A stretch of DNA of 64,000 nucleotides from Ichthyophonus hoferi (lineage: Eukaryota > Opisthokonta > Ichthyosporea > Ichthyophonida > Ichthyophonidae), in the NCBI GenBank assembly GCA_002751075.1, contig NAOQ01000014.1, forward strand, positions 237,251 to 301,250. Direction: 5' to 3'. Positions 13,601 to 24,640 of the stretch are shown here, one piece after another; position 1 is the stretch's first letter; each line of letters starts with the position of its first letter. Below the pieces are notes generated by a model. It did not search any database and was not told where the DNA came from. It saw only the letters and a program-made list of their open reading frames with translations. Position numbers and translations under genes: made by a program.

Positions 13601-14992
13601 ACTGTGAGCTGGAAACGGCCAAGTGTACATATCTTAAAGAGTCGGAGGAACTACGTGCCTCTATAGCCGCCCAGACCCTGGAGCTAACTGAAGCTCGCCA
13701 TTGCATTGAGCAACAAAAGCAAGCACTGACTGGTGATATGGATGCTACGAAGTTGGCCATGCAGACTGAGATAGACAAGCTAGGATGTACCATTGGCACC
13801 CTAGAGCAGAAGGTGATCACCCTAGAGTCAGAAAGAGATAGGGCCATATCTGAGCTGTCAGAACTGGCAGAGAGCAAGCAGACCCTAGATATGCAAGTCC
13901 AAATGGAACAAACAGCCCAGGAGGAAGCCAATAAGGCACTGTTTGCTGAACAAAAGGCTACAGCTGATTTGACATCGCAATTAACATCAGTAGAGCAGCA
14001 GAGGGTGCTATTAGAAAATCAGCTTATAGCAGAACGAACTACAGTGGCTGAGCTTGAGATAAAATTAGTCAAGTTGGCTGCTAGTACTGAGTCGACAGAG
14101 CAGTCATGTACCTCTATACGGGGTGAGCTGGAAGAAATAAAGAAGGAAAAGATGGATGCCATGTCAGAAGTAGCACGACTAGTTAAAAGTGTGGAAGAAA
14201 CTGAACTTACACTGCAAGGAACAAAGGAAGACCTGGAGAAGGCTGTGGATGCAACTAAGGTAGAAGAGAGGACGAGGGAGGCAGTCGAACAGGAGCTGCT
14301 GGCCGTCAAATCAAATTCCGAGAAAAAATTGACTGCTATGAATAAAGAAATAGAGCGGATACAGGAGGAAACTAAAATGTCAGAGAAACAATGGATAGAT
14401 GAACGAGAGAAGTTTGTGTCAGACCTGAAGGTGGCACAGGAGGAGCTTGCTGGTGTTAAGAAGGAGAGGTTGCAGGTAGAAGCCAAGCTCAAAGACGAGA
14501 GGGATGCAGTTGAAGAAAGACAGAGGGTGTTGGAGCAGCAGCTGCAGGACGATAGGAGTAAGTTAGACTTACAGGATTCCAAGCTGGCGTTGGAGCTAGA
14601 TAATGCTACAGCAGAAATTACAATTAAAGAAAACAAGTTGGTGGAAGTGAAGAGGCAGTTGGAGACTACGGTTGAGGAGAAACATAAGTTGACGGTGACA
14701 GTGGAAGGCTTGGAGAAAGACCAGGGGGAAAAAGTGGTGCAGATAAAGGAGAAGGATGAACGCATTGAGAACTTGTTAGAGGCACTAAAGAAGGTGGAAA
14801 ATGGTATGCCTACACCTACTGTTGAGCACCATCATGTTTCATATTTTTACTAAGTTGGTATTATATCACTTAGTATGGGTAGTGTAGAATATTATAGACG
14901 TGTTTTAATTTGTTTTTCTAGTGCTTTTAGTATCTATATGTCGATCTTAGTTAACATTATTTGCTATCTGCACTCTTTCCAGACATAAATAT

Positions 14993-15023
<31 letters not shown>

Positions 15024-18000
15024 GTTATACCGACATGCATACAGCAATGGCATGGCACACAATCAGATATATAAGTTATTGTTTATTTCCTTTCATTTTA
15101 GCATGATTCTACTCATACGACTTCTCACTCCTCTATACCTGTTCTTTTATTTACCAGTTCATTAAGTCTTAAATGACCCTTGTACACTATAAACCTTTCT
15201 TAGTTCCTATTGTTTTCTTTACACAGAGAGAGATGCATCTGTATCTCATGGCAATGAGGTCACGGCGACAATGATCAAGCAGATCAATGATCTCAAGGCG
15301 GAGATTGAGGAGGCCAACCAATCTATGGTAACTATGGCAACCAGTAAGGATGTGGCTGATAAGGCATTGTCCGAAGCTACTGAATTAATTAAACAGAAGG
15401 CAAGGATTGGTTGTGTTTATTATACTTAATATACAGTAATGTGTAGAGTAGGATGGGCTGGTGGGTAAGTTGTTGTAACCGATGAGGTTATTCTTAATTA
15501 AATACCTATTGATTTGGGTGTTTTCTGTGTTGTTTTTTTATGTAGCATTTTTATCTGTATAATTTAATTGATTCAGATTAATTAATTTGTTTGGGCTGAG
15601 TTTGTTAGGCGCATTAATAAGCATGATTTAATATAAAGATATAAAATAATATTGATATACTAACGAGACTTCACATAAAACTGTATATACCAATAAAGGT
15701 CCAGTAATTTATTTGCATGGACTAACTTAGTAGGTTTATTGTTTATTGGCCAATAAGGCTCTTAAGATTAACTTACTTATTGGTACTAGCCATGTCGTAT
15801 GCATTGGTTTGAACAGGAATTGGGATAAGATCCAAGAAATGGCGCGCAATTTACTAACTGAACGGCTTAATATTAGGTTAGCATTTATAAAGACAAATAA
15901 CCAAGGAATAGTTCACATTAGCCCCATTTCATTATGTTGTCTATGTATAGATATACACATTCTTTCCTTTTTTAATATTAATATCCATTTCACGTCTCCT
16001 CCTATCCCTTGTACCATTCGCGATACATACCTTCTATCGCTTCTATATTCTAACCTTAGTTGTTCTTCTTTAGTTTTCTTCATCCCAGTTATATTTCCAC
16101 ATAGTAGTCCTCTAACCACTTATCCATCAGGAAGAGCTATTGGCTACAATGACAGCAGCCAATCAGCAAGCCAAAGTAGAAGCAGCAGCCGCAGTTTCTG
16201 CCCTGCAATCCCAGTTGGGTGAGGTACAAGAAAAGAACAGCGATCTATCACAACAGTTACAAGATGAATTGAAACGCCTTGATGATGTTCAATTCAAGTT
16301 GGAGGAGGCGGAGAAAACGGCGTATGATGGGCTACAGAAGGTAGAGCTTAAAGAAAAGGAGTTGACAGAAGCAAACATAAAGGTGGATCAGTTGACATCT
16401 GATCTTAACAATGTCAAGGTAAATACTGATACAGCACAGTGTTAATGATTATAATGACTTTGACTATAGATGTTTATGTCAGTGAATTGAACAAAGGACT
16501 TTGGATTGCTATCTGGTATACTAGTAGTTGAATTTTATTTCAAAATGTGATGATTTTATTTTTCCCTTCCTATTTTCCACCTTTTTCTTCATTTGTTTGT
16601 TCCCTTTATTTTCAGGTCTATTTGTGGGCCCAGTCTTGTTATATATCTTTATATATTAAGAAAGCTGCCATTAATTCTTTACCCCTTTTAGGAAGAGCTC
16701 AGTACCGTGGTTGCAGTGAGGGGGAAAACAGAGGCAGAAACCGCTACCACGGTTTCTTTCCTTAACTCACAGTTGACCGAGGAGAAGCAGAAGAGCAACT
16801 TACTATCACAACAGTTACAAGACGAGGCAAAACGTCTTGGTGACGTACAAACCAGGTTAGACAGGATAGTAAAAGAGGGGGATGACAGCTTACAACAAGC
16901 AGAACTGAAGGAGAAAGAGTTAGTAGAGGCAACCAGAAAGGTGGAGCAACTGACGTCTGATTTACAAACAATTCAGGTGTGTAGGTTTTTATTCTTTTTT
17001 TTTAAAAAAAGTTTTTCTTCAATTTGTTCTCTCTTATACCAGGATTTTGATCATGATCACTTTTTTTTTTCTTTCTGAAATTCGAGTTTTATTACATGTG
17101 AATTAGCCTGACCAATATTCTTTTACTAAATTTATTGATTGGTTCGACATAATGAGGCGTTTAGGGCTGATATGAAAGATTATACTGAGTAGATACAACT
17201 GGGATTGGTCGAGATATTACGAATTCTTTGGCTATTTCTATTTTCATTTTTGCTAATTGCATAAGCTTACTAATGCCATTGGAACACATAGCCCACATTG
17301 CCAATCAAATGGAAAAAATATATATTTCTGCATTAATCTACAATATTTTTGGCTTGGGTTTATCAATTTTTAAACCAGTTTATTAGTGCTGTATGGTTTT
17401 CTGACCATAAACTCCAAGGCATTTTGACTTATATATCGATCAGATAAAACAACCAGATATTGCCTGCAGTTTTCCATTTGCTGATCTGGATTAGGTGTAT
17501 ATGTTGTTGTTGGGTGTGACCGATAGTTAATGTAATATGTGCCTACAGAACTAATCCATTGCGTATTATTCTATTTGGAGTCGGGCTTTAATATTAATTG
17601 ATTATTTGCTTAGTAAAAAATAGATATATTCTGATAATATATAATCAAAGACGATATTGAACTGGTAAATATCTTTTCAGTTCTAAACTGTTCTAGGACT
17701 GACAAGGTTTAGATTAGAAACATGTATGTATCCGATTTAAAATGTTTTAATATAATAATTAAGAAATATGTCACTGACCATTGCACCATGCAGATCGAGT
17801 TAGCTAATAGATCCAAGGAAGATGGGACCACCCAGGCAGCATCTTCAGCCACAATTTTGGCCCTACAATCACAGTTGAGCGAGGCGGACAACAAGAATAG
17901 TGATTTAACGCAACAGCTGCAAGAGCAGATACATCTTCTTACTAACGTACAATCTAGCCTGGATGAGGCTGTGAAGGAGAGGGCTGACTTGCTACAACAG

Positions 18001-21000
18001 AACGAGTTGAGGGAGAAGGAGTTAGTTGAGACAGGCCTAAAGGTGGACCAGTTGACGTCTCAACTGCAAAGCGTCGAGGTAAAGAGCAATGGGTGAAAAT
18101 TTTAATTATAATAGTGGATTTCTATAAGGTACATAGGAAAGTGAATTGAAGAAATGTTTAACTTGGGATTTTGACTTTGGATAGTTTTATTTATTTTGTA
18201 CAATATTGATATATATATATTAAATCTTACCAAATCAGGTTTTGAATACCAGACCATATACCTCCTGAAATATTCTTCACATATATATACAGTGAAGTCT
18301 ATATTCGTAGTAGGTTTTTATTTGAGATTAGACATCAGTGTATAGGCACTTAGATATTTAACATTAATACTTTTTTCTATTGATTTCTACAATATATAAA
18401 TATGTATATATTAATTAAGGTGCAAATATCATGCCATAGCATTCCATACTAGGAACTCATATCGATACGGTGAATTTAAAATAGAATTGTTTATGTATTG
18501 TATATGATCACAACCATGAGTGTGTGGTAATACCATCTTGATTACAGGTCGAGGGCGACCCCCTTTTGTCTTTGTCTATGTTATTTCTCTCACTTTCTCA
18601 TGCTATCTATATTTATGTATTCCCAATCCCCACTTTCCATCTCTTCCTCTTTTCTTGGTTTTTTTTCTTTTTTTTTCTCGTTTGTTTGACTTGGAATCCT
18701 TTTTCTTTGCTGCCGACCTTCTTCAGTCTATTTTATTTCCTTTCTTGCGCTACTTTTCCCTAAATAGTATACTACTTACCACTGCCATCCACAGACTGAA
18801 CTCGAATCTGTAGTCACAGCGAATGAGGTAGCGGAGGCAGCGGAGGCAGCAGCCGCAACCACGGTTTCTTCACTTCAATCACAATTAGCCGAGGAGAAGC
18901 AGAAGCACAACGACCTATCACAAAAGTTGCAAAACGAGCTAAAACGCCTTGATGACGTTCAGGCCAGGTTGGACGGAGCAGAGAGTGAAGGCGCTGCTCG
19001 CCTGCAACAGGCAGAATTGATGGAGAAAGAGTTGGAAATTGCAGTGAAAAATGGGGATCAGTTGACATCCGAACTTCAGGAATTGATGGAAAAACGTGAG
19101 GAGGAGAGGTATATGGCCACTGCAGAAGTGGCGGAAATGAAGAGAATGATAATAGAGAGAGAGAAAGAGGCAGCGGACATGAACAAAAAGGCAACCGAGG
19201 CAAATGAAGTATTGGAGAGGGTACAAGATGAGCTAAGCGCAATGTCTATTAGAGCTGTAGAAGCAGAGAAGCGTGTGGCAGAGACATTAAATGACTTGGA
19301 GGCTAAGAAAAGTTAGTAATGTTTATTTACTATGTATAGATATTTATTTTACCGCTCATGTTACCTGCATGTTTTACCCTTTTTTAGCATTGTGTATCTA
19401 TGATTGCTTGTTGATGCGGCATATTATGTTTGTATAATATTATCATATGAGATCATATTGGGATACGTTTACATTTTTCAATTTCCAAGCCAAATAGTTG
19501 TACTTGCTATGTACTACAAGCCCCGTCACAAGCTTTTACGTACACATTTAATCAGAAACTCACACGTTATTCATTTTTTCATCAATCAAATTTGATAACT
19601 CCACATTTTATGTTTTATAATAGTGCAGTCCAAACCAGATTTATTATCACATCAACTGTCACATCGTCATTAGTTTGACTTTATTTTCCCTGTATGTGGT
19701 AGTGTGCATTGTAGGCTAAATTGTGCATGGGTGGCCCACAGCTGAGCTATTGTCATTAAGTAATAATGACAATCAAGAACTTCAGAAACAAATTCATTTG
19801 GTGGAAAGTCTTCATAAAAAGTTGGAGGAAAGTACCCAACTTATTGCCCAGCTTCAATCAGAAGCTAGCAAGCATGCAGAGCTTGCCGAAAAGTACCAAT
19901 TGGATACAGCTAACTTGAGTGCCACTATTGATAAACTCCAATCGGAGTGCACTATTGCAGCCACAAGGATCGAGGAGAATAACTCGGAAAAAGAAGCACT
20001 AGCAGTTCTTTTGTCACAGCTCCAAACGGAAATAGCGGATCAGGTAACACGAACAGAGGTGATCAACCAGCAGATGACTGACCAAACCACACAAATAACT
20101 CAACTACAATCAGACCTTGCTGCAAAGAGTGCTGAAAATGCCGAGATTCAAACAAAGGTCAGTTCTAGTGAGGCGGCACTGATGACGGCACAAGCCGAAT
20201 TACAGGAAGTAAAAGCGAACCATCTTTTAGAGCTGGACCAGGTGAAACAACAGGCTGTCTTAGTTGAGGATAATAACACAAGCTTGATGGCCACTGTGAC
20301 TGAACTTAAACAGACCGTAGCAACTTTGACTATACAACTAGGTGATGAGCAGCTCAAGGCCGAAAAGGCTACTGCCGCTGTAGAAGAGTCCATGAAAATA
20401 GGTCAAGCAGCCAAGGATGACAACATGGCCAAGATTTTGGCAATGGAGCAGGAGATAGTTACATTGACCAACAAACTGACCGCTGAAGAGGCCAAGGCCA
20501 GTAAAACTGCAGAAGAAACAGCCGCAGCCTCCGCATCTATGGCGCAGGCAGTTGCAGCTTCATGGGCAGCCAATCAGAAGGAAGCCGAATCTGTCAAGGC
20601 AACGTACGAAGCTCATGTTGCAGATTTAGAGCAACAAATAGCAATATTGGCTAATAAGCTTACTGAAGAGCGTATAAATGCAGAACAAACTTCTGTTTTG
20701 GCCGTTAAAGAACAGGAGCAAAAAGATAAAGCAATGGAGGCCTTCAAACTGGAGATTGCTGAGCTTAAGCAAGAGATGATGGCTGCATCCCAGTGTCGGG
20801 TAGACCTTGTAGAGGCCCAGGAACAGGTGAAAAAACTTGAACAGCTTAATGTCACCCTTCAGGAAAATGTGGATACTTCTAAAAAAATGGCGGCAGGAGC
20901 AAAGAAACTTGCACAGCAAAAAGCCAAGGCTGAGATAGATAAAGCAGTTTTGAAGGCAGTTGAGGCAGAGGAAGAGGTTCGTCGGTTGGATGCTGCGTCG

Positions 21001-23013
21001 ACTGATTACATCAATCAAATATCATCTTCAGAAAAAATGATCGAATCACAGAGTTCAGATCTACGTCAATCTGCCACCCAGTTGGATACTCTGAAGCATG
21101 CCAAGGAGAAACTGGTCAAGGAGACACAGGTTGGTATACCCCCATAATATTCTTATTAATGATTTATTATTCTGGTGATTTCTCTAGTTCTATATATCTT
21201 CTCGATATCTTCATTCCAACAGTATTATTTTATTATAAAGATCTTAAGATATGCTGATAATATATGAAGCCACGAGTTCAAAGAATATGCCTTTCCAGTG
21301 TAATCCTCCGACCACTTAACTCGTTTAGTTTACTGAATATATCCCATACCTGATTATATATTTTTTCGTGGCTATACCAAGCATGCTTTTTATCTCAACT
21401 TTATTTTATTTTAACTGTATTTTTCTTACCTTCACAGGAGCTTAAAACCCTACTTTCCGACTGTAACCAAAAGCTTTCAGAAACTACAGAAGCCCTTCAA
21501 GATACATTGACAGAGCGTGAAGCTCAGCAAGATCAACAGGAAACTGCCATTGGAGGGGTCACAGGCCCTGAGATGGAGCAGGTCATGGAAAGGTTACGTA
21601 AGGCAGAGGCTGATCTCGAACATGAGCGAGACCTTAAGGCTCGTTTGGAGGAGGACTTGATGCGGGTGGTAATGGAGAAATCACAGTTGCAACACGTGGT
21701 TGCTGAAACTGGATCCGTCAAACCGGATCGGTGAGTAAGGATTTGAGATTGGATTGAACTGTTTTAGATTTCTTTCCATTTACGTACTTATGGTATCATT
21801 TCTCCTCCTACCATGACTTGATTAATGCTGGTTTACTTTAATTATGTGTTTGCTAAACACCCATTCCTATTTTGTATTACTCAATTACCCAATTCGTTTG
21901 ATCCTATAAGTATTAACATGATATTTGTATAATATCATTGAAATGAAACAAAAGGTATTATGCGATATATCCTGCTAATATCTCTGCAATTACTGCGATC
22001 TTACTATTACAGAGAGATTCAGAGGTTGAAAGAACAGCTATTGCAAAAGGAGACATATATTGAACATCAAGACAATCTCCTTGCCGAGCAACGTTTAGAG
22101 TTAGATAAATATCGCTTAGCTCCTTCAACACCGGATGACATGACAAATAGAGATATTCGAGACAGGATATATTGTGAAGTGCGTATTTAAAGGATCTTTG
22201 CCATTGGTTTTAAGGGGAGAAAGGATTCTATCTTTCGTTTCTGGTTATAGTACGCATATGAGCCGATAGATATTGCTTGTAATAGGGCTTTGCATGATAG
22301 ATAGAATATATATATGTTCCTTGTATAGTAAGTATATATAGCAAGATGCATGTTTCTATATATTTATATTATTATTACATAATAGTCTACCTTTGAATTA
22401 AAGACCCACTTCGCTAAATATATCACTCCTCTTTATCTACCTCTTATTATCATTATGCAGCACTGTGGCGAATTTGATAAACACACTACCGAAGATTGCC
22501 CCCCCATTCCGGGAGCTACGCCTAGGAAAGTTGTGACAGAGAGACGTATGCCAATGCCACGACCCTATTGTACTGACTGTGAGGGTGCGTTATATGTTGC
22601 TCACCTCGACTGATTCATCTCTACCATTAGGCTGGGACCACACATATATATATTAATATTTCTCTTGGCTGATCGTTCTATTTCCTTTTCCCAGTCTTTA
22701 TTATTGCCTTCTATTTTGTGTTTTAACTTCTACAGATCTAGACATATGTTTACCATAGCAACCCCTGTAATATACTATACACGTATATATATATATATAC
22801 ATATATTTATAATTGTTTGTGTAATTATTTACTCTTATATTTCTCATCTTTTGCTTCATTTCCATCCTTCTATTACTATTTTATTGTTGTACTTTTTACT
22901 TGTATTCTTTGATCTCCCTTTCCTTCTTGACACACAAAGTTAACTCAATTCTACACCAATTTACAGAATTTGGTCACACAACGGAGGACTGCACTGTAGA
23001 AAAGGAGTTCTAA
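6377..23013 (+). CDS. CLIP1: CLIP-170-like microtubule plus-end protein (CAP-Gly, coiled coil, zinc knuckles)
   Basis: Eighteen exons: 6377-6769, 7495-7565, 8152-8272, 8698-9375, 9816-10037, 10606-10827, 12542-12697, 13570-14803, 15227-15399, 16131-16418, 16692-16976, 17794-18078, 18795-19311, 19742-21129, 21438-21730, 22013-22178, 22461-22584, 22967-23013. Phases agree at every junction and give about 2220 residues. Order: CAP-Gly 1, Ser/Pro/Thr linker, CAP-Gly 2, Ser/Ala/Pro-rich linker, a continuous coiled coil of roughly 1800 residues, then two CCHC knuckles at the extreme C-terminus. This is the architecture of CLIP-170, which tracks growing microtubule ends through its CAP-Gly domains, dimerises through its coil, and uses the knuckles for dynactin binding and autoinhibition. 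Human CLIP-170 has about 1440 residues, so the coil is much longer here, partly from exon duplication. The exon 1 end is the least certain border, and the gap at 11624-12111 could hide an exon. The ATG has A at -3. Confidence 0.9.
7495..7565 (+). other. CLIP1: CLIP exon 2: linker between CAP-Gly domains
   Basis: Short exon following CCAG and ending at a strong GTAAGT donor. It reads GVIGPGIRTISNG, then TTTQQRPRANS, a Thr/Ser/Arg/Pro-rich linker of the kind that joins the two CAP-Gly domains of CLIP-170 and helps bind the microtubule surface. Its last two bases (tc) complete a serine codon with the first base of the exon at 8152, which supports it. An alternative acceptor at 7460-7461 would add 11 codons in the same frame. 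Confidence 0.65.
7667..7692 (+). repeat. Poly-T run (26 T)
   Basis: Uninterrupted run of 26 T in CLIP intron 2, followed by a somewhat GC-richer stretch. It could be the reverse complement of a poly(A) tail of an old minus-strand retroposon, but I could not identify target-site duplications or a source element. Confidence 0.6.
8152..9375 (+). other. CLIP1: CLIP exons 3-4: second CAP-Gly domain and start of coiled coil
   Basis: Exon 8152-8272 encodes KRGILRYMGQTKF and GEWAGIELPD. Exon 8698-9375 opens with ATGKNDGS and YFSCPKNHGLF, so the second CAP-Gly domain is interrupted by an intron just before its GKNDG signature. Downstream is a Ser/Ala/Pro/Arg linker (about 90 residues) with basic patches such as STIKKVSSRG, a typical target of regulatory kinases in CLIP-170 (inference). 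From about the INLEEICAQLEEL segment it becomes heptad-repeat coiled coil. Both exons have clean AG/GT borders. Confidence 0.85.
9816..10037 (+). other. CLIP1: CLIP exon 5: coiled-coil exon, copy 1 of a duplicated pair
   Basis: A 222-nt, phase 0-0 exon of 74 codons, from ELNTQLMAYKDK to ESNTIAE, with CTTTAG acceptor and GTTTGTAT donor. Wholly coiled coil. It aligns without gaps to the next exon: about 35 of 74 residues match by eye, including KTEAL, LDR-K-ELEIAL and the central MQ-x-x-L. Confidence 0.9.
10606..10827 (+). other. CLIP1: CLIP exon 6: coiled-coil exon, copy 2 of a duplicated pair
   Basis: Same length (222 nt), same phases, same start and end as exon 5, running ALNEEIMSYQEK to SENIITIE. 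The flanking intron bases are also alike: both acceptors read ctcatc(c/t)ttag and both donors read gtttgtat. This supports duplication of an exon with its splice sites. Confidence 0.9.
11261..11623. repeat. AT-rich minisatellite of about 50-bp units beside an assembly gap
   Basis: In CLIP intron 6, units of about 50 bp begin with atatatattagtag and continue with tatttaaatttatagtgact or a variant. Two unit types alternate: one ends tagtgattaattgattag, the other tagtgactaaatgattgg, giving a dimer of about 100 bp. The array runs into the unsequenced gap, so its true length is unknown. Confidence 0.8.
11624..12111. other. Assembly gap (488 N)
   Basis: Run of N inside the CLIP intron between 10827 and 12542, entered from a minisatellite array. 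Probably unresolved repeat, but it could also hold a further coiled-coil exon. Confidence 0.95.
12542..14803 (+). other. CLIP1: CLIP exons 7-8: central coiled coil
   Basis: Exon 12542-12697 (52 codons, phase 0-0) starts ELRQQLSEYEK, resembling the start of exons 5 and 6, so it may be a diverged or shortened relative. Exon 13570-14803 (1234 nt, ends phase 1) is a long stretch of heptads rich in E, K, Q and L with no Pro until its end. No catalytic or binding motif is visible; the role is dimerisation and spacing. Exon 9 (15227-15399) continues the coil after completing a Glu codon. Confidence 0.85.
12945..13030. repeat. Degenerate pentanucleotide tract (ATAAT/ATAGT type)
   Basis: CLIP intron 7 carries a run of imperfect 5-bp units such as ataat, ataac and atagt. 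Similar tracts recur in SMC1 introns, for example near 28340-28460, 36760-36800, 41555-41630 and 43830-44040. Confidence 0.7.
15400..16130 (+). other. CLIP1: Probable GC-AG intron in CLIP
   Basis: After exon 9 no in-phase GT donor fits. The sequence acagaag|gcaagg matches the known GC-donor consensus AG|GCAAG, and cutting there leaves phase 0, matching the next exon (acceptor CATCAG at 16125-16130). Coding resumes as EELLATM. This is inferred from phase and consensus only. Confidence 0.6.
16131..19311 (+). other. CLIP1: CLIP exons 10-13: four tandem copies of a 95-96-residue coiled-coil unit
   Basis: Exons 16131-16418 (96 codons), 16692-16976 (95), 17794-18078 (95) and the first 95 codons of 18795-19311 encode one repeated unit. 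The first three exons are phase 0-0, and exon 13 also starts at phase 0. Shared landmarks in order: (E/I/T)EL at the start, S-x-LQSQL or close, LSQQLQ-E, a V-Q-x-x-L-(D/E) segment, LQQ-x-EL-x-EKEL, then V-(D/E)-QLTS at the end. In exon 13 the unit runs on into another 77 codons without an intron, and the exon ends phase 1 before a GTTAGT donor. The result is a regular extension of the coil, which would lengthen the CLIP dimer. Confidence 0.9.
19742..22178 (+). other. CLIP1: CLIP exons 14-16: distal coiled coil
   Basis: Exon 19742-21129 (1388 nt, the largest) encodes uninterrupted Ala/Glu/Gln/Leu/Lys-rich heptads from TELLSLSNN to VKETQ. Exon 21438-21730 has a short Gly break (AIGGVTGPEM), then more coil. 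Exon 22013-22178 ends the coil near LELDKYRLAPSTPDD and leads to the tail. Junction phases 1, 0, 2 and 0 all agree. The distal coil is where CLIP-170 is known to fold back toward its head; that role here is inferred. Confidence 0.85.
22461..23013 (+). other. CLIP1: CLIP exons 17-18: two C-terminal zinc knuckles and stop codon
   Basis: The first knuckle begins with the last codons of exon 16 and reads YCEHCGEFDKHTTEDC, spacing CX2CX5HX4C. The second is split by the intron and reads YCTDCEEFGHTTEDC, spacing CX2CX4HX4C. These spacings are the same as the two knuckles of vertebrate CLIP-170, and the protein ends EKEF, close to the aromatic end (ETF) of CLIP-170 that its own CAP-Gly domains bind. 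The taa stop is at 23011-23013. This tail makes the family assignment secure and separates it from CLIP3/4 types. Confidence 0.92.
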
Positions 23014-23507
23014 ATTATTTTAAGGAAGTTCGCTTGTGCCCTATTTACCACTCTGAAAAAGTTTATTAACTTTCTAAAATAATTGATAATATCAATTATC
23101 CATTTAACAGAGAGTAAACCTTTTATTCCTTCCATTGTGCGTACAAATTTTCTTCTATTCTAACGAATCAGGGTTTTGTTCTCACATAGTATTGCTACCC
23201 AGGCTAGTGCCTAAAGTCTATTACTTGTAGCTTTTATATATTCTTGATCTTTGTTTGAGCGAATGGTTTACATGAACATGCTCTGTTAATTTTCGTCTAA
23301 TTAACATAGTGATCGTTTGAATAGAATGTACAACGTCCATTAATTAAAGAATTCTTGAAAAAATCCTTCGGTTAGGTCAAAGCTGTTGAGTCAAGAACAT
23401 TCAATCTACAACTTTTATAACAATGATGGCTGAGTTGGGTTCTGAGCCGTTATATATAGACTTATAATGTGTTACTATGTTAGGCATTGTTATAAAATAA
23501 CGTAGAA

Positions 23508-23513
23508 AATAAA
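23508..23513 (+). terminator. Possible CLIP polyadenylation signal AATAAA
   Basis: AATAAA hexamer about 500 bases after the CLIP stop codon. Such hexamers are common by chance in AT-rich DNA, so this is only a candidate. Confidence 0.25.
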
Positions 23514-23690
23514 ATCACTTAATCCTCATATAATGTCTTGAGATAAACAAAAATATCCGTAACTGGTTATGAATATAGAATGATTTAAAATCGCACTGTG
23601 TACTTCAAGGTATAGAAACAAATATCATAAATATGTTTTTTGGACAGTAAATTTAAAATAATACACAACACATTATTTATAAAACGTATG

Positions 23691-23864
23691 CTATTCCGTC
23701 TTAGTAAGTAAATAGCAAGCCTTGTCTAAATTCGCAGTAAACTCATTTTCATAGCAGCGAGCCCGTAACACGTAGAGCTCTCTGAGGCCAAATATAGATC
23801 GTTTCCTACTTTTAACTTTTTCATAACCACATATCATGTCACGGTAATATGATGGTGTAAACAT
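23691..23864 (-). CDS. Hypothetical 57-residue ORF downstream of SMC1
   Basis: Complete ATG-to-TAG frame in a patch with higher GC than its surroundings. The peptide is basic and not AT-biased: it starts MFTPSYYRDM, has KVKSRKRS and LRELYVLRARCYE in the middle, and ends YLLTKTE. It lies on the SMC1 strand about 780 bases past the SMC1 stop, so it may be chance sequence in the 3' UTR, a short ORF, or an exon remnant. The run EFTANLDKAC faintly recalls a cullin segment (FVAALDKAC), but nothing else supports that. No splice sites were convincing. Confidence 0.2.
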   Translation of the reverse strand: MFTPSYYRDMICGYEKVKSRKRSIFGLRELYVLRARCYENEFTANLDKACYLLTKTE

Positions 23865-24029
23865 ATACTAATATTCATTATACTTCTTAATTAAATAGGA
23901 AGCTCCGAATTTTAAAATGATTTATATCCAATCATTTAATGCTTTTAAATGACCCAAGTATGACAGATTCTCCATTCTCATGACCTGTGAAAAAAACAGC
24001 TCGACACCGTCATACTAATATATATATAT

Positions 24030-24154
24030 NNNNNNNNNNNNNNNNNNNNNNNNNNNNNNNNNNNNNNNNNNNNNNNNNNNNNNNNNNNNNNNNNNNNNNN
24101 NNNNNNNNNNNNNNNNNNNNNNNNNNNNNNNNNNNNNNNNNNNNNNNNNNNNNN
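24030..24154. other. Assembly gap (125 N) in TA repeat
   Basis: N run flanked by (TA)n on both sides, so an unresolved dinucleotide repeat is likely. Confidence 0.95.
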
Positions 24155-24195
<41 letters not shown>

Positions 24196-24640
24196 AATGC
24201 ATACAACCTGTTTCAAAAATAAAAATAGTAATAATTGGACTAAGTAGCTTTTAAATGGCTTTTATGAATAAGAAAAAACGAGGCTTCAACAAAATGGAGT
24301 GATAATTCATGATATTTTAATTGATGTACTCGACCAATGTATGAATGTACTTAGAATTTTAAAACAAGTAATACTTGTGCAATATATAATAAATCAAGAA
24401 TATGTATTGTATACATGAACAGCAGTGTACACAATTTAACTATTTAGACCAGCCAATAAAAACAATTATATAAAATGGTAGTAAAAGCCAATCGGACAAA
24501 CGATCCAAGTAGTCATTGTCATTGTTCTAGCGACAAATAGAAAGTCAATTATATTGACTGTACTCGTACAGGATACAACACTACACTATAGAGTGCAATA
24601 GTTCTTGATTCGCTTTCACACATTATTATGTATAGAAGGT

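Larger units (their letters stand above)
23014..24640. other. Convergent intergenic spacer between CLIP and SMC1
   Basis: About 1.6 kb separating two stop codons that face each other, so it holds both 3' untranslated regions. An AATAAA at 23508-23513 (plus) could serve CLIP. For SMC1 only a weaker ATTAAA-type signal near 24315-24322 (minus) was seen. A 125-N gap (24030-24154) with TA repeat on both sides lies inside. Confidence 0.6.

Noticed and set aside
15746-16130. Open frame leading into CLIP exon 10
   Set aside because: It runs through the pyrimidine tract of the acceptor and is in a different frame from the exon; intron sequence.
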